Positions 1-8,141 of a stretch of 64,000 bases of DNA are shown piece after piece (the first letter of the stretch is position 1; each line of letters begins with the position of its first letter). The stretch comes from Nocardioides rubriscoriae (GTDB lineage Bacteria; Actinomycetota; Actinomycetes; Propionibacteriales; Nocardioidaceae). Location: the NCBI RefSeq assembly GCF_008087085.1, contig NZ_VIYJ01000005.1:1-64000 (forward strand), in the 5' to 3' direction. The translations under genes were made by a program, and so were the position numbers. Under the pieces are notes generated by a model, which did not search any database, was not told where the DNA came from, and saw only the letters and a program-made list of their open reading frames with translations.

Positions 1-375
1 CCCGCAGGGCCAGACCGGCGGCAGCGCTACCAGGCGGTGCGGGGCGGCGGCGCGAGGCCACCGGCCTCGGTCCGACCGCCGGGCGCCCGGGCCACCGACC
101 GAGTCGACCCGACGGCGCACGTCGAGGGCGGTGGCCCACCGCGCCGGCCCGACCCCGCAGGGCCAGACCGGCGGCAGCGCTACCAGGCGGTGCGGGGCGG
201 CGGCGCGAGGCCACCGGCCTCGGTCCGACCGCCGGGCGCCCGGGCCACCGACCGAGTCGACCCGACGGCGCACGTCGAGGGCGGTGGCCCGCCGCGCCGG
301 CCCGACCCCGCAGGGCCAGACCGGCGGCAGCGCTACCAGGCGGTGCGGGGCGGCGGCGCGAGGCCACCGGCCTCG
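1..375. repeat. 153-bp tandem repeat, about 2.5 copies, open at the left edge
   Basis: Copies begin at 1, 154 and 307 and the identity stops at 376, so the period is 153 bp (51 codons). The only difference I found between copies is A at 138 against G at 291. Unit and copies are contiguous, with no spacers. A forward frame starting at base 1 is open through all copies and stops at 418-420; there the unit would encode a Pro/Arg/Gly-rich 51-residue repeat and the 138/291 change is silent. That would make it the C-terminus of a gene entering from the left, overlapping the end of moeZ, but a non-coding minisatellite is equally possible. Confidence 0.9.
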
Positions 376-385
376 ACCCGACGAC

Positions 386-1594
386 TCAGTACGACGGCTG
401 GGACGGGTCGACCTGGTTGACCCAGGCCACCACGCCACCGCCGACGTGGACGGCGTCGTCGTAGCCGGCACCCTTGACGATGGCCAGGGTCTCGGCGGAG
501 CGGACGCCGGACTTGCAGTGCATGACGACCTGCGTGCCGGAGTCGACCGGCGGGAGCTTCTCGAGGGCGGAGCCGTTGAGGAAGTCGCCCTTGGGGATCA
601 GCACCGAGCCGGGGATCCGGTTGATCTCGAACTCGTTGGGCTCGCGCACGTCGACCAGGACGAAGTCGCGGCTGCCCTCCTCGCGCTCCTTGAGCATGTG
701 CTCGAGGGTCGTGACCGAGATCGTCGAGCCGGCGGCGGCGTCGGCGGCCTCCTCGGAGATCGCACCGCAGAAGGCGTCGTAGTCGATGAGCCCGGTGACG
801 GTGGGGTGGTCGCCGCACAGCGCGCAGCCGGGGTCCTTGCGGACCTTGAGCTTGCGCCACTCCAGCTCGAGGGCGTCGTAGATGACGAGCTTGCCGACGG
901 CGGGATCACCGATGCCGGTGAGGACCTTGATGGCCTCGTTGACCTGGATGGAGCCGATGCTGGCGCACAGCACGCCGAGCACGCCGCCCTCGGCGCAGCT
1001 GGGGACCATGCCCGGCGGCGGGGGCTCGGGGTACAGGCAGCGGTAGCACGGGGCCTCGGGTCCGGAGTGCGGCCAGAAGACCGACGCCTGGCCGTCGAAG
1101 CGGTAGATCGAGCCCCACACGTAGGGGATCTTCAGGAAGTACGCCGCGTCGTTGACCATGTAGCGGGTCGCGAAGTTGTCGGTGCCGTCGACGATGAGGT
1201 CGTAGCCCTCGAAGACCTGCATCACGTTGTCGTTGTCGAGGCGCTCCTCGTGCAGCACGACGGTGACGTAGGGGTTGGCCTCGAGGATGGACTCCTTGGC
1301 CGAGACCGCCTTGGACTTCCCGATGTCGGACTGCGTGTGGATGATCTGGCGCTGCAGGTTGGACTCGTCGACCTCGTCGAACTCGGCGATGCCGAGGGTG
1401 CCGACGCCGGCCGCCGCGAGGTAGAGCAGGGCGGGGCTGCCGAGGCCCCCGGCCCCGATCACCAGCACCTTGGCGTTCTTGAGCCGCTTCTGCCCGATCA
1501 TCCCGACGTCGGGGATGATCAGGTGGCGGCTGTAGCGGCGTACCTCGTCGATGGTCAGCTCGGCGGCCGGCTCGACCAGCGCGGGAAGGCTCAC
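386..1594 (-). CDS. moeZ: MoeZ/MoeB-type sulfurtransferase: ThiF-like adenylyltransferase plus rhodanese
   Basis: Activates the C-terminus of small sulfur-carrier proteins by adenylation and loads sulfur, feeding molybdopterin and thio-compound synthesis in the cytoplasm. The 402-residue product has the ThiF nucleotide-binding loop GAGGLG at residues 47-52, paired zinc cysteines (CYRC near the middle and CALC later), and a C-terminal rhodanese domain with the active-site loop HCKSGVRS. Length fits the family (about 390). The start is GTG at 1594, with an AGAGGAG ribosome site about 9 nt upstream. It is divergent from the TetR gene and sits where M. tuberculosis has Rv3206c. The tandem repeat begins immediately downstream of its stop. 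Confidence 0.93.
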   Translation of the reverse strand: MSLPALVEPAAELTIDEVRRYSRHLIIPDVGMIGQKRLKNAKVLVIGAGGLGSPALLYLAAAGVGTLGIAEFDEVDESNLQRQIIHTQSDIGKSKAVSAKESILEANPYVTVVLHEERLDNDNVMQVFEGYDLIVDGTDNFATRYMVNDAAYFLKIPYVWGSIYRFDGQASVFWPHSGPEAPCYRCLYPEPPPPGMVPSCAEGGVLGVLCASIGSIQVNEAIKVLTGIGDPAVGKLVIYDALELEWRKLKVRKDPGCALCGDHPTVTGLIDYDAFCGAISEEAADAAAGSTISVTTLEHMLKEREEGSRDFVLVDVREPNEFEINRIPGSVLIPKGDFLNGSALEKLPPVDSGTQVVMHCKSGVRSAETLAIVKGAGYDDAVHVGGGVVAWVNQVDPSQPSY

Positions 1595-1720
1595 GGGTGT
1601 ACTCCTCTGATGGTGGTGCGGTCCTGACGGGTCAGCTGCTGGAACGCTCCTCGTGACCCTCATTGTTCCCACGTGGGCCCGGTGGGTGGCGTGGCACGTC
1701 CCGTCATCCGGACCCGCGGG

Positions 1721-1726
1721 TAAGGT
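1721..1726 (+). promoter_or_regulatory. -10 hexamer TAAGGT of a leaderless TetR gene
   Basis: TAAGGT is followed by 6 nt and then the GTG start at 1733, with no Shine-Dalgarno. Transcription from about 1733 would give a leaderless mRNA. Confidence 0.6.
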
Positions 1727-1732
1727 TCCGAC

Positions 1733-2365
1733 GTGGCCACGACACCCCCCGACCTCGACACCGCGCGTCCGCGCGGCGGTCGCCTCCCCCGCCGGGAGCG
1801 GCGGGCGCAGCTCCTGGAGTCGGCGCTCGAGGTGTTCGTCCACAACGGCTACCACGCCGCCGCCATGGACGACATCGCCGAGCGGGCCGGTGTCTCCAAG
1901 CCCGTGCTCTACCAGCACTTCCCCGGCAAGCTCGAGCTCTACCTCGCCCTGCTCGACAGCTCGTGCGACGCGGTCATCGAGAACTGCCGCATCGCCTTGA
2001 GCTCGACCCACGACAACAAGCAGCGCGTGGGCGCGGCCATGGAGGCGTTCTTCGACTACGTCGGCAGCGAGACCGGGGCGTTCCGGCTGGTCTTCGAGTC
2101 CGACCTGACCAACGAGCCCGCGGTCCGTGCTCACGTCGAGCGGGTCACGAGCGAGTGCGCCGCGATGATCGCCGACGTCATCCACGACGACACCGGCCTG
2201 CCCGCCCCGGCCTCGCGCCTGCTGGCGGTCTCCCTCGTGGGGATGTCCCAGGTCAGTGCGCGGTTCTGGTTGTCCGAGGCCGGCGGTCTCGACCGCGACC
2301 AGGCCGTGGCGCTCGTCTCGGGCCTGGCCTGGCGCGGCATCCGCGGCTACCCCCTCACCGACTAG
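1733..2365 (+). CDS. TetR/AcrR-family transcriptional regulator
   Basis: DNA-binding repressor of 210 residues. The N-terminal helix-turn-helix spans about residues 20-65 and includes the typical segment with GVSKPVLYQHFPGK; the C-terminal ligand domain is TetR-like and rich in hydrophobic helices. GTG at 1733 is taken as the start because of the leaderless -10 element just before it. It is followed by two DUF3107 genes and is divergent from moeZ, as Rv3208 is in M. tuberculosis. Ligand and operator are unknown; control of the adjacent genes is an inference from position. Confidence 0.9.
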   Translation: MATTPPDLDTARPRGGRLPRRERRAQLLESALEVFVHNGYHAAAMDDIAERAGVSKPVLYQHFPGKLELYLALLDSSCDAVIENCRIALSSTHDNKQRVGAAMEAFFDYVGSETGAFRLVFESDLTNEPAVRAHVERVTSECAAMIADVIHDDTGLPAPASRLLAVSLVGMSQVSARFWLSEAGGLDRDQAVALVSGLAWRGIRGYPLTD

Positions 2366-2416
2366 CACCCTCCCCCACCCGCACCGCTCGAGCAGCACAC
2401 CTGAAGGAGACCGGCC

Positions 2417-2638
2417 GTGGAGGTCAAGATCGGCATCCAGCACAGCCCCCGCGAGCTGGTCGTGGAGACCGGCGAGAGCGCCGAGTCGGTCGAGAAGCTC
2501 CTGGCCGACGCCGTCGCCGCCGGCGGGGTGCTCTCCCTCAGCGACACCAAGGGTCGGCGGGTCGTCGTCCCCGCCGCCAAGATCGCCTACCTCGAGATCG
2601 GCACCAACACCGTCGGGACCGTCGGCTTCCGCAGCTGA
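2417..2638 (+). CDS. DUF3107 protein, copy 1
   Basis: Small conserved actinobacterial protein of 73 residues; function unknown to me. It begins MEVKIGIQHSPRELVVETG and ends VGTVGFRS. GTG start at 2417 with a strong GAAGGAGA ribosome site at 2403-2410. M. tuberculosis has a single homologue (Rv3208A/TB9.4) at this place. Here it is followed by a second copy. By eye the two proteins are about 73% identical with the same length and both ends conserved, which points to a tandem duplication followed by divergence. Confidence 0.9.
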   Translation: MEVKIGIQHSPRELVVETGESAESVEKLLADAVAAGGVLSLSDTKGRRVVVPAAKIAYLEIGTNTVGTVGFRS

Positions 2639-2656
2639 GCGTCGACCCGGCTGGTC

Positions 2657-2678
2657 CCGGGCCCCGGCGCGGGCCCGG
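2657..2678 (+). terminator. Possible hairpin terminator after DUF3107 copy 1
   Basis: CCGGGCCC and GGGCCCGG form an 8-bp stem with a 6-nt loop, 18 bp after the stop codon. There is no T-tract, so it may instead attenuate or be chance in GC-rich DNA. Confidence 0.35.
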
Positions 2679-2899
2679 CTCCGGACCCGGGCCACCGCGT
2701 GCGTCGCCGAGTACTGCTCGACTCCGGGCTCGGCAGCACCTGTCGCGTGTCCTGCCCCGCGCGCCCGGGTGACGCCGAGCCGTCGTCGGTCCGTCCCACC
2801 GTGCCGGCGGCCACCCCCTCACCACCCGGTGACCACCGCTGTGCCAACCTGCACAGACACCCCCCGCACACACGACCGCACGACAGAAGGAGTCCTCCC

Positions 2900-3121
2900 A
2901 TGGAGGTCAAGATCGGTGTCCAGCACTCACCCCGTGAGCTCGTCGTCGACACCGACGACACGCCGGAGGCAGTCGAGAAGCTCGTCGCCGAGGCCGTCGC
3001 GGGCGAGGGCGTCGTCACGCTGACCGACACCAAGGGCCGCAAGGTCATCGTGCCGGCCGCCAAGATCGCCTACGTCGAGATCGGCGGCGGCGTCGTCGGC
3101 ACGGTCGGCTTCCGCAGCTGA
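2900..3121 (+). CDS. DUF3107 protein, copy 2
   Basis: Second 73-residue DUF3107 protein, beginning MEVKIGVQHSPRELVVDTD and ending VGTVGFRS. ATG at 2900 has an AGAAGGAG ribosome site at 2885-2892. It lies 261 bp after copy 1, a gap with no other gene. The longer frame upstream of 2900 has no family similarity and was excluded. Differences from copy 1 cluster between residues 17 and 36 and at 63-65, leaving the central GRKVIVPAAKIAYVEI segment nearly unchanged, so both copies are probably functional. Confidence 0.92.
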   Translation: MEVKIGVQHSPRELVVDTDDTPEAVEKLVAEAVAGEGVVTLTDTKGRKVIVPAAKIAYVEIGGGVVGTVGFRS

Positions 3122-3140
3122 TCCCGCGCGGCTCGAGCGG

Positions 3141-4373
3141 ATGAGGCGCCCCGACCCCGCCTGGCCTGCCGCGGCCCTGAGGGACGCGACCGCGCCGCTG
3201 GCCGGGCGGGTGACGGCCCCGGTCACCTTCCACCGGGCGTGGGTCCACCGTGGACGGGTCGTGGTCCTCGACTACCTGGTCCACGGCGCCCCGGTGGCCT
3301 TCGACCTCGGCCCCGACGACGAACCCACCCGCTGGCGGGTCGAGCTCCTCAGCCGCTGCCAGGTCGACACCCCCGTCCTGGCCCGCCTGGGACTGGAACG
3401 GGTCGGTCCACGGCGCTTCCTGGTGGACTCCGTCGGCTCGGGCAGCTCCGATGAGCTCCCCCGAGCCCTCGTCGACACCTGCGTCGCGGTGCTCGACCGG
3501 CTGGCCGCGCTCGGACCGGTCGAGCAGACACGACGCCTGCTCGAATCACTCGCGCCGACCGAGCGGGCCGTGGTCGTCGACGTCGGCGCCAACCCCTTGG
3601 AGCTGCCCGCCTACACGCGCCTGCTCGGCCTCGACCAGTGCCGGGTGATCGGGTTCGAGCCGCAGCCCGAGGCGTACGCCGCCCTGCAGGGGCGTGACCC
3701 GGCCCGCGAGGTCTACCTCCCGCACGCCCTCGGCCGCCCCGGACCACGCGGGCTCCACGTGTTCCGCAGCAGCGGCTTCACGTCGACCTTCGCCATCGAC
3801 GAGACGACGATCGACCTCGTCGGCGACCCGCAGTGGCGCGTGGGGACCGAGCTGCGCGAGACCCTCACCGTCGACCTCACTGCGCTCGACGACGTACCGG
3901 ACCTGCCGGCGTTCGACCTGCTCAAGATCGACGTGCAGGGCGGTGAGCTCGACGTCTTCCGCCACGGCCGTCGCCGCCTCGCCACGGCGCTGTGCGTCGT
4001 CCCCGAGGTCAGCTTCTTCCCGCTCTACCGCGACGCACCCACCTTCGCCGACGTGCACCAGGAGCTGCTGGCGCAGGGCTTCCACCTGCACAAGTTCCTG
4101 TTCCAGAAGTCCGTGCACCTGCACGGCTCGCAGTCGACCACCACCGGGGTCCGCGCCCACCACAGCCAGCTCGTCGACGGCGATGCCGTCTACCTGCGCG
4201 ACCTGCGCACGATGCCGTCGTGGCCGCTGGAGCAGGTCAAGACCCTGGTCCTGCTGGCGACCTACGTCTTCGACAGCCCCGACCTCGCGGTCCGGGCACT
4301 CGACGAGCTCGTGGCCCGCGGCGCCGTCGCCGACGACCTGCCCGCGTCGTACGCCGCGTCGAGCTACGTCTAG
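3141..4373 (+). CDS. FkbM-family SAM-dependent methyltransferase
   Basis: Predicted O-methyltransferase of 410 residues. The central region has the SAM-binding strand VVVDVGANPLELPAYTRLL, an acidic ribose-binding strand ending GFEPQPEA, and the FkbM-typical FDLLKIDVQGGELDVFRHG. The N-terminal ~135 residues are not recognisable and may bind the substrate. It starts 20 bp after DUF3107 copy 2 without a clear ribosome site. FkbM enzymes usually methylate sugars or polyketides, which would fit the glycan genes later in the window, but the substrate is unknown. There is no FkbM gene here in the mycobacterial order, so this looks like an insertion. Confidence 0.85.
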   Translation: MRRPDPAWPAAALRDATAPLAGRVTAPVTFHRAWVHRGRVVVLDYLVHGAPVAFDLGPDDEPTRWRVELLSRCQVDTPVLARLGLERVGPRRFLVDSVGSGSSDELPRALVDTCVAVLDRLAALGPVEQTRRLLESLAPTERAVVVDVGANPLELPAYTRLLGLDQCRVIGFEPQPEAYAALQGRDPAREVYLPHALGRPGPRGLHVFRSSGFTSTFAIDETTIDLVGDPQWRVGTELRETLTVDLTALDDVPDLPAFDLLKIDVQGGELDVFRHGRRRLATALCVVPEVSFFPLYRDAPTFADVHQELLAQGFHLHKFLFQKSVHLHGSQSTTTGVRAHHSQLVDGDAVYLRDLRTMPSWPLEQVKTLVLLATYVFDSPDLAVRALDELVARGAVADDLPASYAASSYV

Positions 4374-4383
4374 CGCTCGGCGA

Positions 4384-5088
4384 CTAGCTGTCGAGTCCGA
4401 GCTCGGCCATCCGGGCCGCGTGCCGCTCGGTGAGCCGGGTGAACATCCGCCCCAGGGCCGCCAGGTCGAGTCCGGGACGGTCGACGCCACCGGTGAGCAG
4501 CGCGGTCAGCGAGTCGCGGTCGGCCGCGACCCGTTGGGCCTGGGTGAGGGCCTCGCCCATCAGCCGGCGACCCCACAGCGCCAGGCGCCCCCCGACCTTG
4601 GGGTCGGCAGCGATGACCGCGCGGACCCGGTCGACGACGAACACGGCGTGCCCGCCGTCCTCGTCCATCGACGTGACGACCAGGTCGCGGGTGACGGGGT
4701 CGAGGAAGGCTGCGATCTCGCGGTAGAAGTCGTCGGCGAGACCGTCGCCGACGAACGCCTTGACCAGGCCCTCGGGCCAGTCCGCGGGCGCGGTGTGACG
4801 GTGGAACTCGTCGATCGCGCGGCCGAACGGCGCCATGGCCTCGTAGGGGTCTCCGCCCAGCTCGACGATCCGCTGGTGCAGCGGCGCGACCTTGCCGAGC
4901 TCGGTGGCAGCCATCGTCGCCAGCGCCATCTTGTCCTGCATGGTGGGGGCGAGCTTGGCGTCCTCGGCGAGCCGCTCGAAGGCGGTGACCTCGCCGTACG
5001 AGATGACCCCGAGCAGGTCGATCACGGCCGCCAGGTAGCCGGGGTCCTCACCGGCGACACCCGGGTCGATCTCGCCAGATTCAGCCAT
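4384..5088 (-). CDS. Ferritin-like protein, MiaE-type tRNA hydroxylase family
   Basis: A 234-residue four-helix ferritin-like protein. Carboxylate ligands of a di-iron centre are suggested by YGEVTAFERL near residue 32 and ATELGKVAPLHQ near residue 61, with further acidic/His positions in later helices. Actinobacterial members are annotated by distant similarity to MiaE, but hydroxylation of tRNA has not been shown for them to my knowledge. It is divergent from the helicase gene, as Rv3210c is from Rv3211. The ATG at 5088 has no ribosome site but has TAGGGT 6 nt upstream, indicating a leaderless mRNA. Its stop lies 10 bp from the convergent FkbM gene. Confidence 0.8.
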   Translation of the reverse strand: MAESGEIDPGVAGEDPGYLAAVIDLLGVISYGEVTAFERLAEDAKLAPTMQDKMALATMAATELGKVAPLHQRIVELGGDPYEAMAPFGRAIDEFHRHTAPADWPEGLVKAFVGDGLADDFYREIAAFLDPVTRDLVVTSMDEDGGHAVFVVDRVRAVIAADPKVGGRLALWGRRLMGEALTQAQRVAADRDSLTALLTGGVDRPGLDLAALGRMFTRLTERHAARMAELGLDS

Positions 5089-5094
5089 GGTCGA

Positions 5095-5100
5095 ACCCTA
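5095..5100 (-). promoter_or_regulatory. -10 hexamer TAGGGT, leaderless
   Basis: Reads TAGGGT on the minus strand, 6 nt before the ATG at 5088. It is only a few bases from the opposing helicase promoter. Confidence 0.65.
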
Positions 5101-5104
5101 CCGA

Positions 5105-5110
5105 TAGACT
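5105..5110 (+). promoter_or_regulatory. -10 hexamer TAGACT for the helicase gene
   Basis: TAGACT would start transcription near 5117, giving a leader of roughly 145 nt before the GTG at 5262. It lies back to back with the minus-strand TAGGGT, only 4 bp between them, so the two promoters may compete. Confidence 0.5.
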
Positions 5111-5261
5111 CGGGCCACGAGCAGGGCGACGCACGCCGTCACCCGCTCCCGTATGTGCGCGGTTGACGCACCCTCTGCTCTCGTGAGTCGGCCGCACGAT
5201 GCGCCTGCCTGCGCCGTCGCGCCGGGCTCCGACTCCCCGACCTCATCGAAAGCAGAACCCT

Positions 5262-6869
5262 GTGACCAGCGATACCAGCGAGACCAGCGAGACACCCCAG
5301 GCCCCCGAGCTCGACGACGAGACCGGTGCCAACGAGACCCGCGAGGCCCGCGAGGTCGTCAGCTTCCGCGACCTCGGCGTGCACGCCGAGATCTGCGACG
5401 CCCTCGAGCGTCACGGCATCGTCCACCCCTTCGCCATCCAGGAGATGACCCTGTCGGTCGCCCTGATGGGCACCGACCTCATCGGCCAGGCCCGCACCGG
5501 CACCGGCAAGACCCTCGCGTTCGGCATCCCCGTCCTGCAGCGCAGCGTGTCACCCAAGGACCCCGACTACGCCGACCTGCCCCAGGGCAAGCCGCAGGCC
5601 CTCATCGTCGCCCCGACCCGTGAGCTCGCGCTGCAGGTCTCCAGCGACCTCACCATCGCCAGTGCCGACCGCGGCCTGCGCGTGCTGACCGTCTACGGCG
5701 GCGTCGGCTACGACGGCCAGCTCGACGCGCTCGTCGAGGGCGTCGACATCGTCGTCGGCACGCCCGGTCGGCTCATCGACCTGGCCAACCGCAAGGCCCT
5801 CGACCTGTCGCACGTGCACGCCCTCGTGCTCGACGAGGCCGACGAGATGCTCGACCTGGGCTTCCTGCCCGACGTGGAGCGGATCCTGCGCATGACCCCC
5901 GAGACCCGGCAGACGATGCTGTTCTCGGCCACCATGCCGGCCGCCATCGTCGCGCTCGCACGCACCCACATGCGCCACCCGATGAACATCCGCGCCGAGT
6001 CGTCGTACGACACCACGATGGTGCCCGCGACCGCGCAGTTCATCTACCTGGCCCACGACCTCGACAAGCCCGAGATCATCGGTCGGGTCCTGCAGGCCGA
6101 GGACGCCGACAAGATCATCGTCTTCACCCGCACCAAGCGGCAGTCGCAGCGCATCGCCGACGACCTCGCCGAGCGTGGCTTCAGCGCCTCGCCGCTGCAC
6201 GGTGACATGGCTCAGGTCGCGCGCGAGAAGGCGCTCACCAAGTTCCGCGAGAACAAGATCCGCGTGCTGGTCGCCACCGACGTCGCCGCCCGCGGCATCG
6301 ACGTCGCCGGTGTCTCCCACGTCATCAACTACACCTGCCCCGAGGACGACAAGACCTACGTCCACCGCATCGGGCGCACCGGTCGCGCCGGGGCCACCGG
6401 CACCGCGATCACCTTCGTCGACTGGGCCGACGTGCACCGCTGGAAGATGATCAACAAGGCGCTCGACCTGCCGTTCGACGAGCCCCAGGAGACCTACTCG
6501 ACCTCCGAGCACCTCTACCACGACCAAGGCATCGCCCCGGGCACCAAGGGCCGCATCGTCGACGCCGCGCCGGTCGAGCGCAAGCCGCGTGAGGACCGCG
6601 ACGGCGGGCGTGGGGGCCGGGGCGGTCGTGACGGCGACCGCGACCGCAAGCCGCGCGAGCGTGGCGAGCGCAGCCGCACCCGGACGCGTGCCGGGTCGGG
6701 CGCGGGCTCGGGTGACGGCGAGGCCGTCGCCGCGGCCGCGACCACCGAGCCGGGCACCGCCGAGAAGCCGGCCGGCTCGGGCAACCGCAACCGCCGGCGT
6801 CGTCGCCGTTCGGGTGCTGGCGCCTCCGGTGGGGACGCCGCCGCCACGGCCCCGTCCCACGACGCCTGA
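5262..6869 (+). CDS. rhlE: DEAD-box RNA helicase, RhlE-like
   Basis: ATP-dependent RNA helicase of 535 residues for ribosome assembly or mRNA unwinding. Motifs in order: Q-motif near FAIQEM, Walker A ARTGTGKT, PTREL, TPGR, DEAD (VLDEADEML), SAT, then in the second domain ATDVAARGID and the HRIGRTGR box. The last ~120 residues are Gly/Arg/Lys-rich with RGG-like stretches, an RNA-binding tail. GTG at 5262 was chosen because the family begins shortly before the FRDLGV motif; an ATG 63 bp upstream is in frame and possible. Corresponds to Rv3211. The long predicted leader suggests post-transcriptional control. Confidence 0.92.
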   Translation: MTSDTSETSETPQAPELDDETGANETREAREVVSFRDLGVHAEICDALERHGIVHPFAIQEMTLSVALMGTDLIGQARTGTGKTLAFGIPVLQRSVSPKDPDYADLPQGKPQALIVAPTRELALQVSSDLTIASADRGLRVLTVYGGVGYDGQLDALVEGVDIVVGTPGRLIDLANRKALDLSHVHALVLDEADEMLDLGFLPDVERILRMTPETRQTMLFSATMPAAIVALARTHMRHPMNIRAESSYDTTMVPATAQFIYLAHDLDKPEIIGRVLQAEDADKIIVFTRTKRQSQRIADDLAERGFSASPLHGDMAQVAREKALTKFRENKIRVLVATDVAARGIDVAGVSHVINYTCPEDDKTYVHRIGRTGRAGATGTAITFVDWADVHRWKMINKALDLPFDEPQETYSTSEHLYHDQGIAPGTKGRIVDAAPVERKPREDRDGGRGGRGGRDGDRDRKPRERGERSRTRTRAGSGAGSGDGEAVAAAATTEPGTAEKPAGSGNRNRRRRRRSGAGASGGDAAATAPSHDA

Positions 6870-6885
6870 CCCCACCACTCTTCCG

Positions 6886-6914
6886 CAGGGACCGCGCCAC
6901 GGCGCGGTCCCTGT
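6886..6914 (+). terminator. Strong bidirectional hairpin terminator
   Basis: AGGGACCGCGCC (6887-6898) and its exact complement (6901-6912) form the stem, extended by one C:G pair and a wobble. It lies 17 bp after the helicase stop and before the convergent lipoprotein gene, so it can serve both. Confidence 0.8.
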
Positions 6915-6934
6915 GCTCGTACGCCGGCGCCGCG

Positions 6935-7387
6935 CTACTCGACGGTCAGGGCGGTGCACGCCGACGTCGCGCCGCACACGAGGTACTCGCCGGGTACCAC
7001 GCCGTTCGGTACCTGCAGACGGATCGTCGGCGCCACGCCAGGCGGTCCGTACATCGGCTTCGGGTGCGGGGCGGGAAGGCCGTCGGTCACGTCTTCCCAC
7101 CCTGCGGGATCGCCGCCGGCGTCGGTGTTGAGGTAGAGGACCCGACACTGCGCCGGGTCGGTGGAGACCAGGAAGCCGTCCAGCGGTCCCGTCGTCGAGT
7201 CACGGACGCTGAGGACGAAGGTGTCACCAGGACCCACGTCGGAGGGGTCGACCCTCAGAGACTCACTGCTGGATGTCGGGTAGCTGAACTCGTCGCAGGC
7301 CGTTGTCGCCTCGTCCTGACTGTCGCACCCCGTGACGAACGACGTCACGACGAGCAGCAGGGCGACCGTGTGGAGGGGGTGGTGCAC
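6935..7387 (-). CDS. Small lipoprotein of unknown function
   Basis: A 150-residue product with a hydrophobic signal sequence and lipobox VTGC at residues 18-21, so it is probably lipidated and held at the outer face of the membrane. The rest is a single small domain with two cysteines near the end (LVCGATSACTALTVE), resembling an Ig-like fold in strand pattern; I do not recognise the family. GTG start at 7387, 6 bp after the stop of the L,D-transpeptidase gene, so it is likely the third gene of a parA-ldt-lipoprotein operon. No Shine-Dalgarno is obvious. Confidence 0.75.
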   Translation of the reverse strand: MHHPLHTVALLLVVTSFVTGCDSQDEATTACDEFSYPTSSSESLRVDPSDVGPGDTFVLSVRDSTTGPLDGFLVSTDPAQCRVLYLNTDAGGDPAGWEDVTDGLPAPHPKPMYGPPGVAPTIRLQVPNGVVPGEYLVCGATSACTALTVE

Positions 7388-7393
7388 GCGCGG

Positions 7394-8134
7394 TCACACC
7401 ACGACGACGGTGGCGCCGAGCGGGGCGAAGGCCCACAGCGCCTTGGCGTCGGCCGTGGCCTGACGGATGCAGCCGTGGGACTGCGGGGTGCCGAGGTCGC
7501 TCTTGGACTGCACGCGCTCGCCGTCGTCGACGGGGATGGTGTGGAAGCCGATCGCGGCACCGGAGGGTCCCTGAGTGAAGCGGACGAACCACTTCATCGT
7601 CCCGGAGTCGTCGATGCCGATGGCGTCCTCGGACCGGGAGTAGACCTGGTAGGTGCCGGGGTCGAGGTTGTCGGTGAGGCTGCCCGAGACGAGGTAGGTG
7701 CGCTTGATCTTGCCGGCCTCGCCCACCAGCCAGACCCGTTGCAGGCTCTCGCTGAAGACGACGCGCTTGCCCTCACCCGAGTCGGCGGGAAGCGCCACGT
7801 CGGCCTGGTAGGCCTGCTCGGCCTCGTCGGCCGGCTCGACGCCCGTGTCGTCGGTGGGCGTCCGGGTGGGCTGCTCGGTGGGCGCCTCGGCGAGCGGGTC
7901 GCTCGACGCGCTCGACTCGCTCGACACAGAGGCGTCGGCACGGTCGACGACCTGGGAGAGGTCGGCAGCGACCACGGCGTCGGGGTCGTCGCGCACCTCG
8001 TCGGCGGCCGACGGCAGCACCCCGACACCACCGAGCAACGCCACGGCGGTGGTCACCAGGGAGACCCCGAGCACGGCCACCCGCCCGTAGCGGGTCTGGT
8101 AGGTGGGCGGCGGGGTCGCGCGGTGCCGGCTCAT
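7394..8134 (-). CDS. L,D-transpeptidase (YkuD family), membrane-anchored
   Basis: Makes 3-3 peptidoglycan cross-links. The 246-residue protein has an N-terminal membrane segment (about residues 18-42), an acidic Ser/Thr/Glu-rich linker (about 45-115) and a C-terminal YkuD domain with the conserved His in GFHTIPVDD and the catalytic Cys in SHGCIR. ATG at 8134 with GGTGAG upstream; it starts 7 bp after the parA stop. Alternative starts further upstream lie inside parA and were rejected. Pairing with ParA suggests coupling of wall remodelling with a cell-cycle or positioning cue, which is inference. Confidence 0.9.
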   Translation of the reverse strand: MSRHRATPPPTYQTRYGRVAVLGVSLVTTAVALLGGVGVLPSAADEVRDDPDAVVAADLSQVVDRADASVSSESSASSDPLAEAPTEQPTRTPTDDTGVEPADEAEQAYQADVALPADSGEGKRVVFSESLQRVWLVGEAGKIKRTYLVSGSLTDNLDPGTYQVYSRSEDAIGIDDSGTMKWFVRFTQGPSGAAIGFHTIPVDDGERVQSKSDLGTPQSHGCIRQATADAKALWAFAPLGATVVVV

Positions 8135-8141
8135 CGCAGGC

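Noticed and set aside
1..375. CRISPR array
   Set aside because: Copies are contiguous 153-bp units with no spacers and no cas genes nearby.
131..1627. Long forward frame opposite moeZ
   Set aside because: Low-complexity translation, no family similarity, and moeZ with intact catalytic motifs lies on the other strand; in very GC-rich DNA such frames are frequent.
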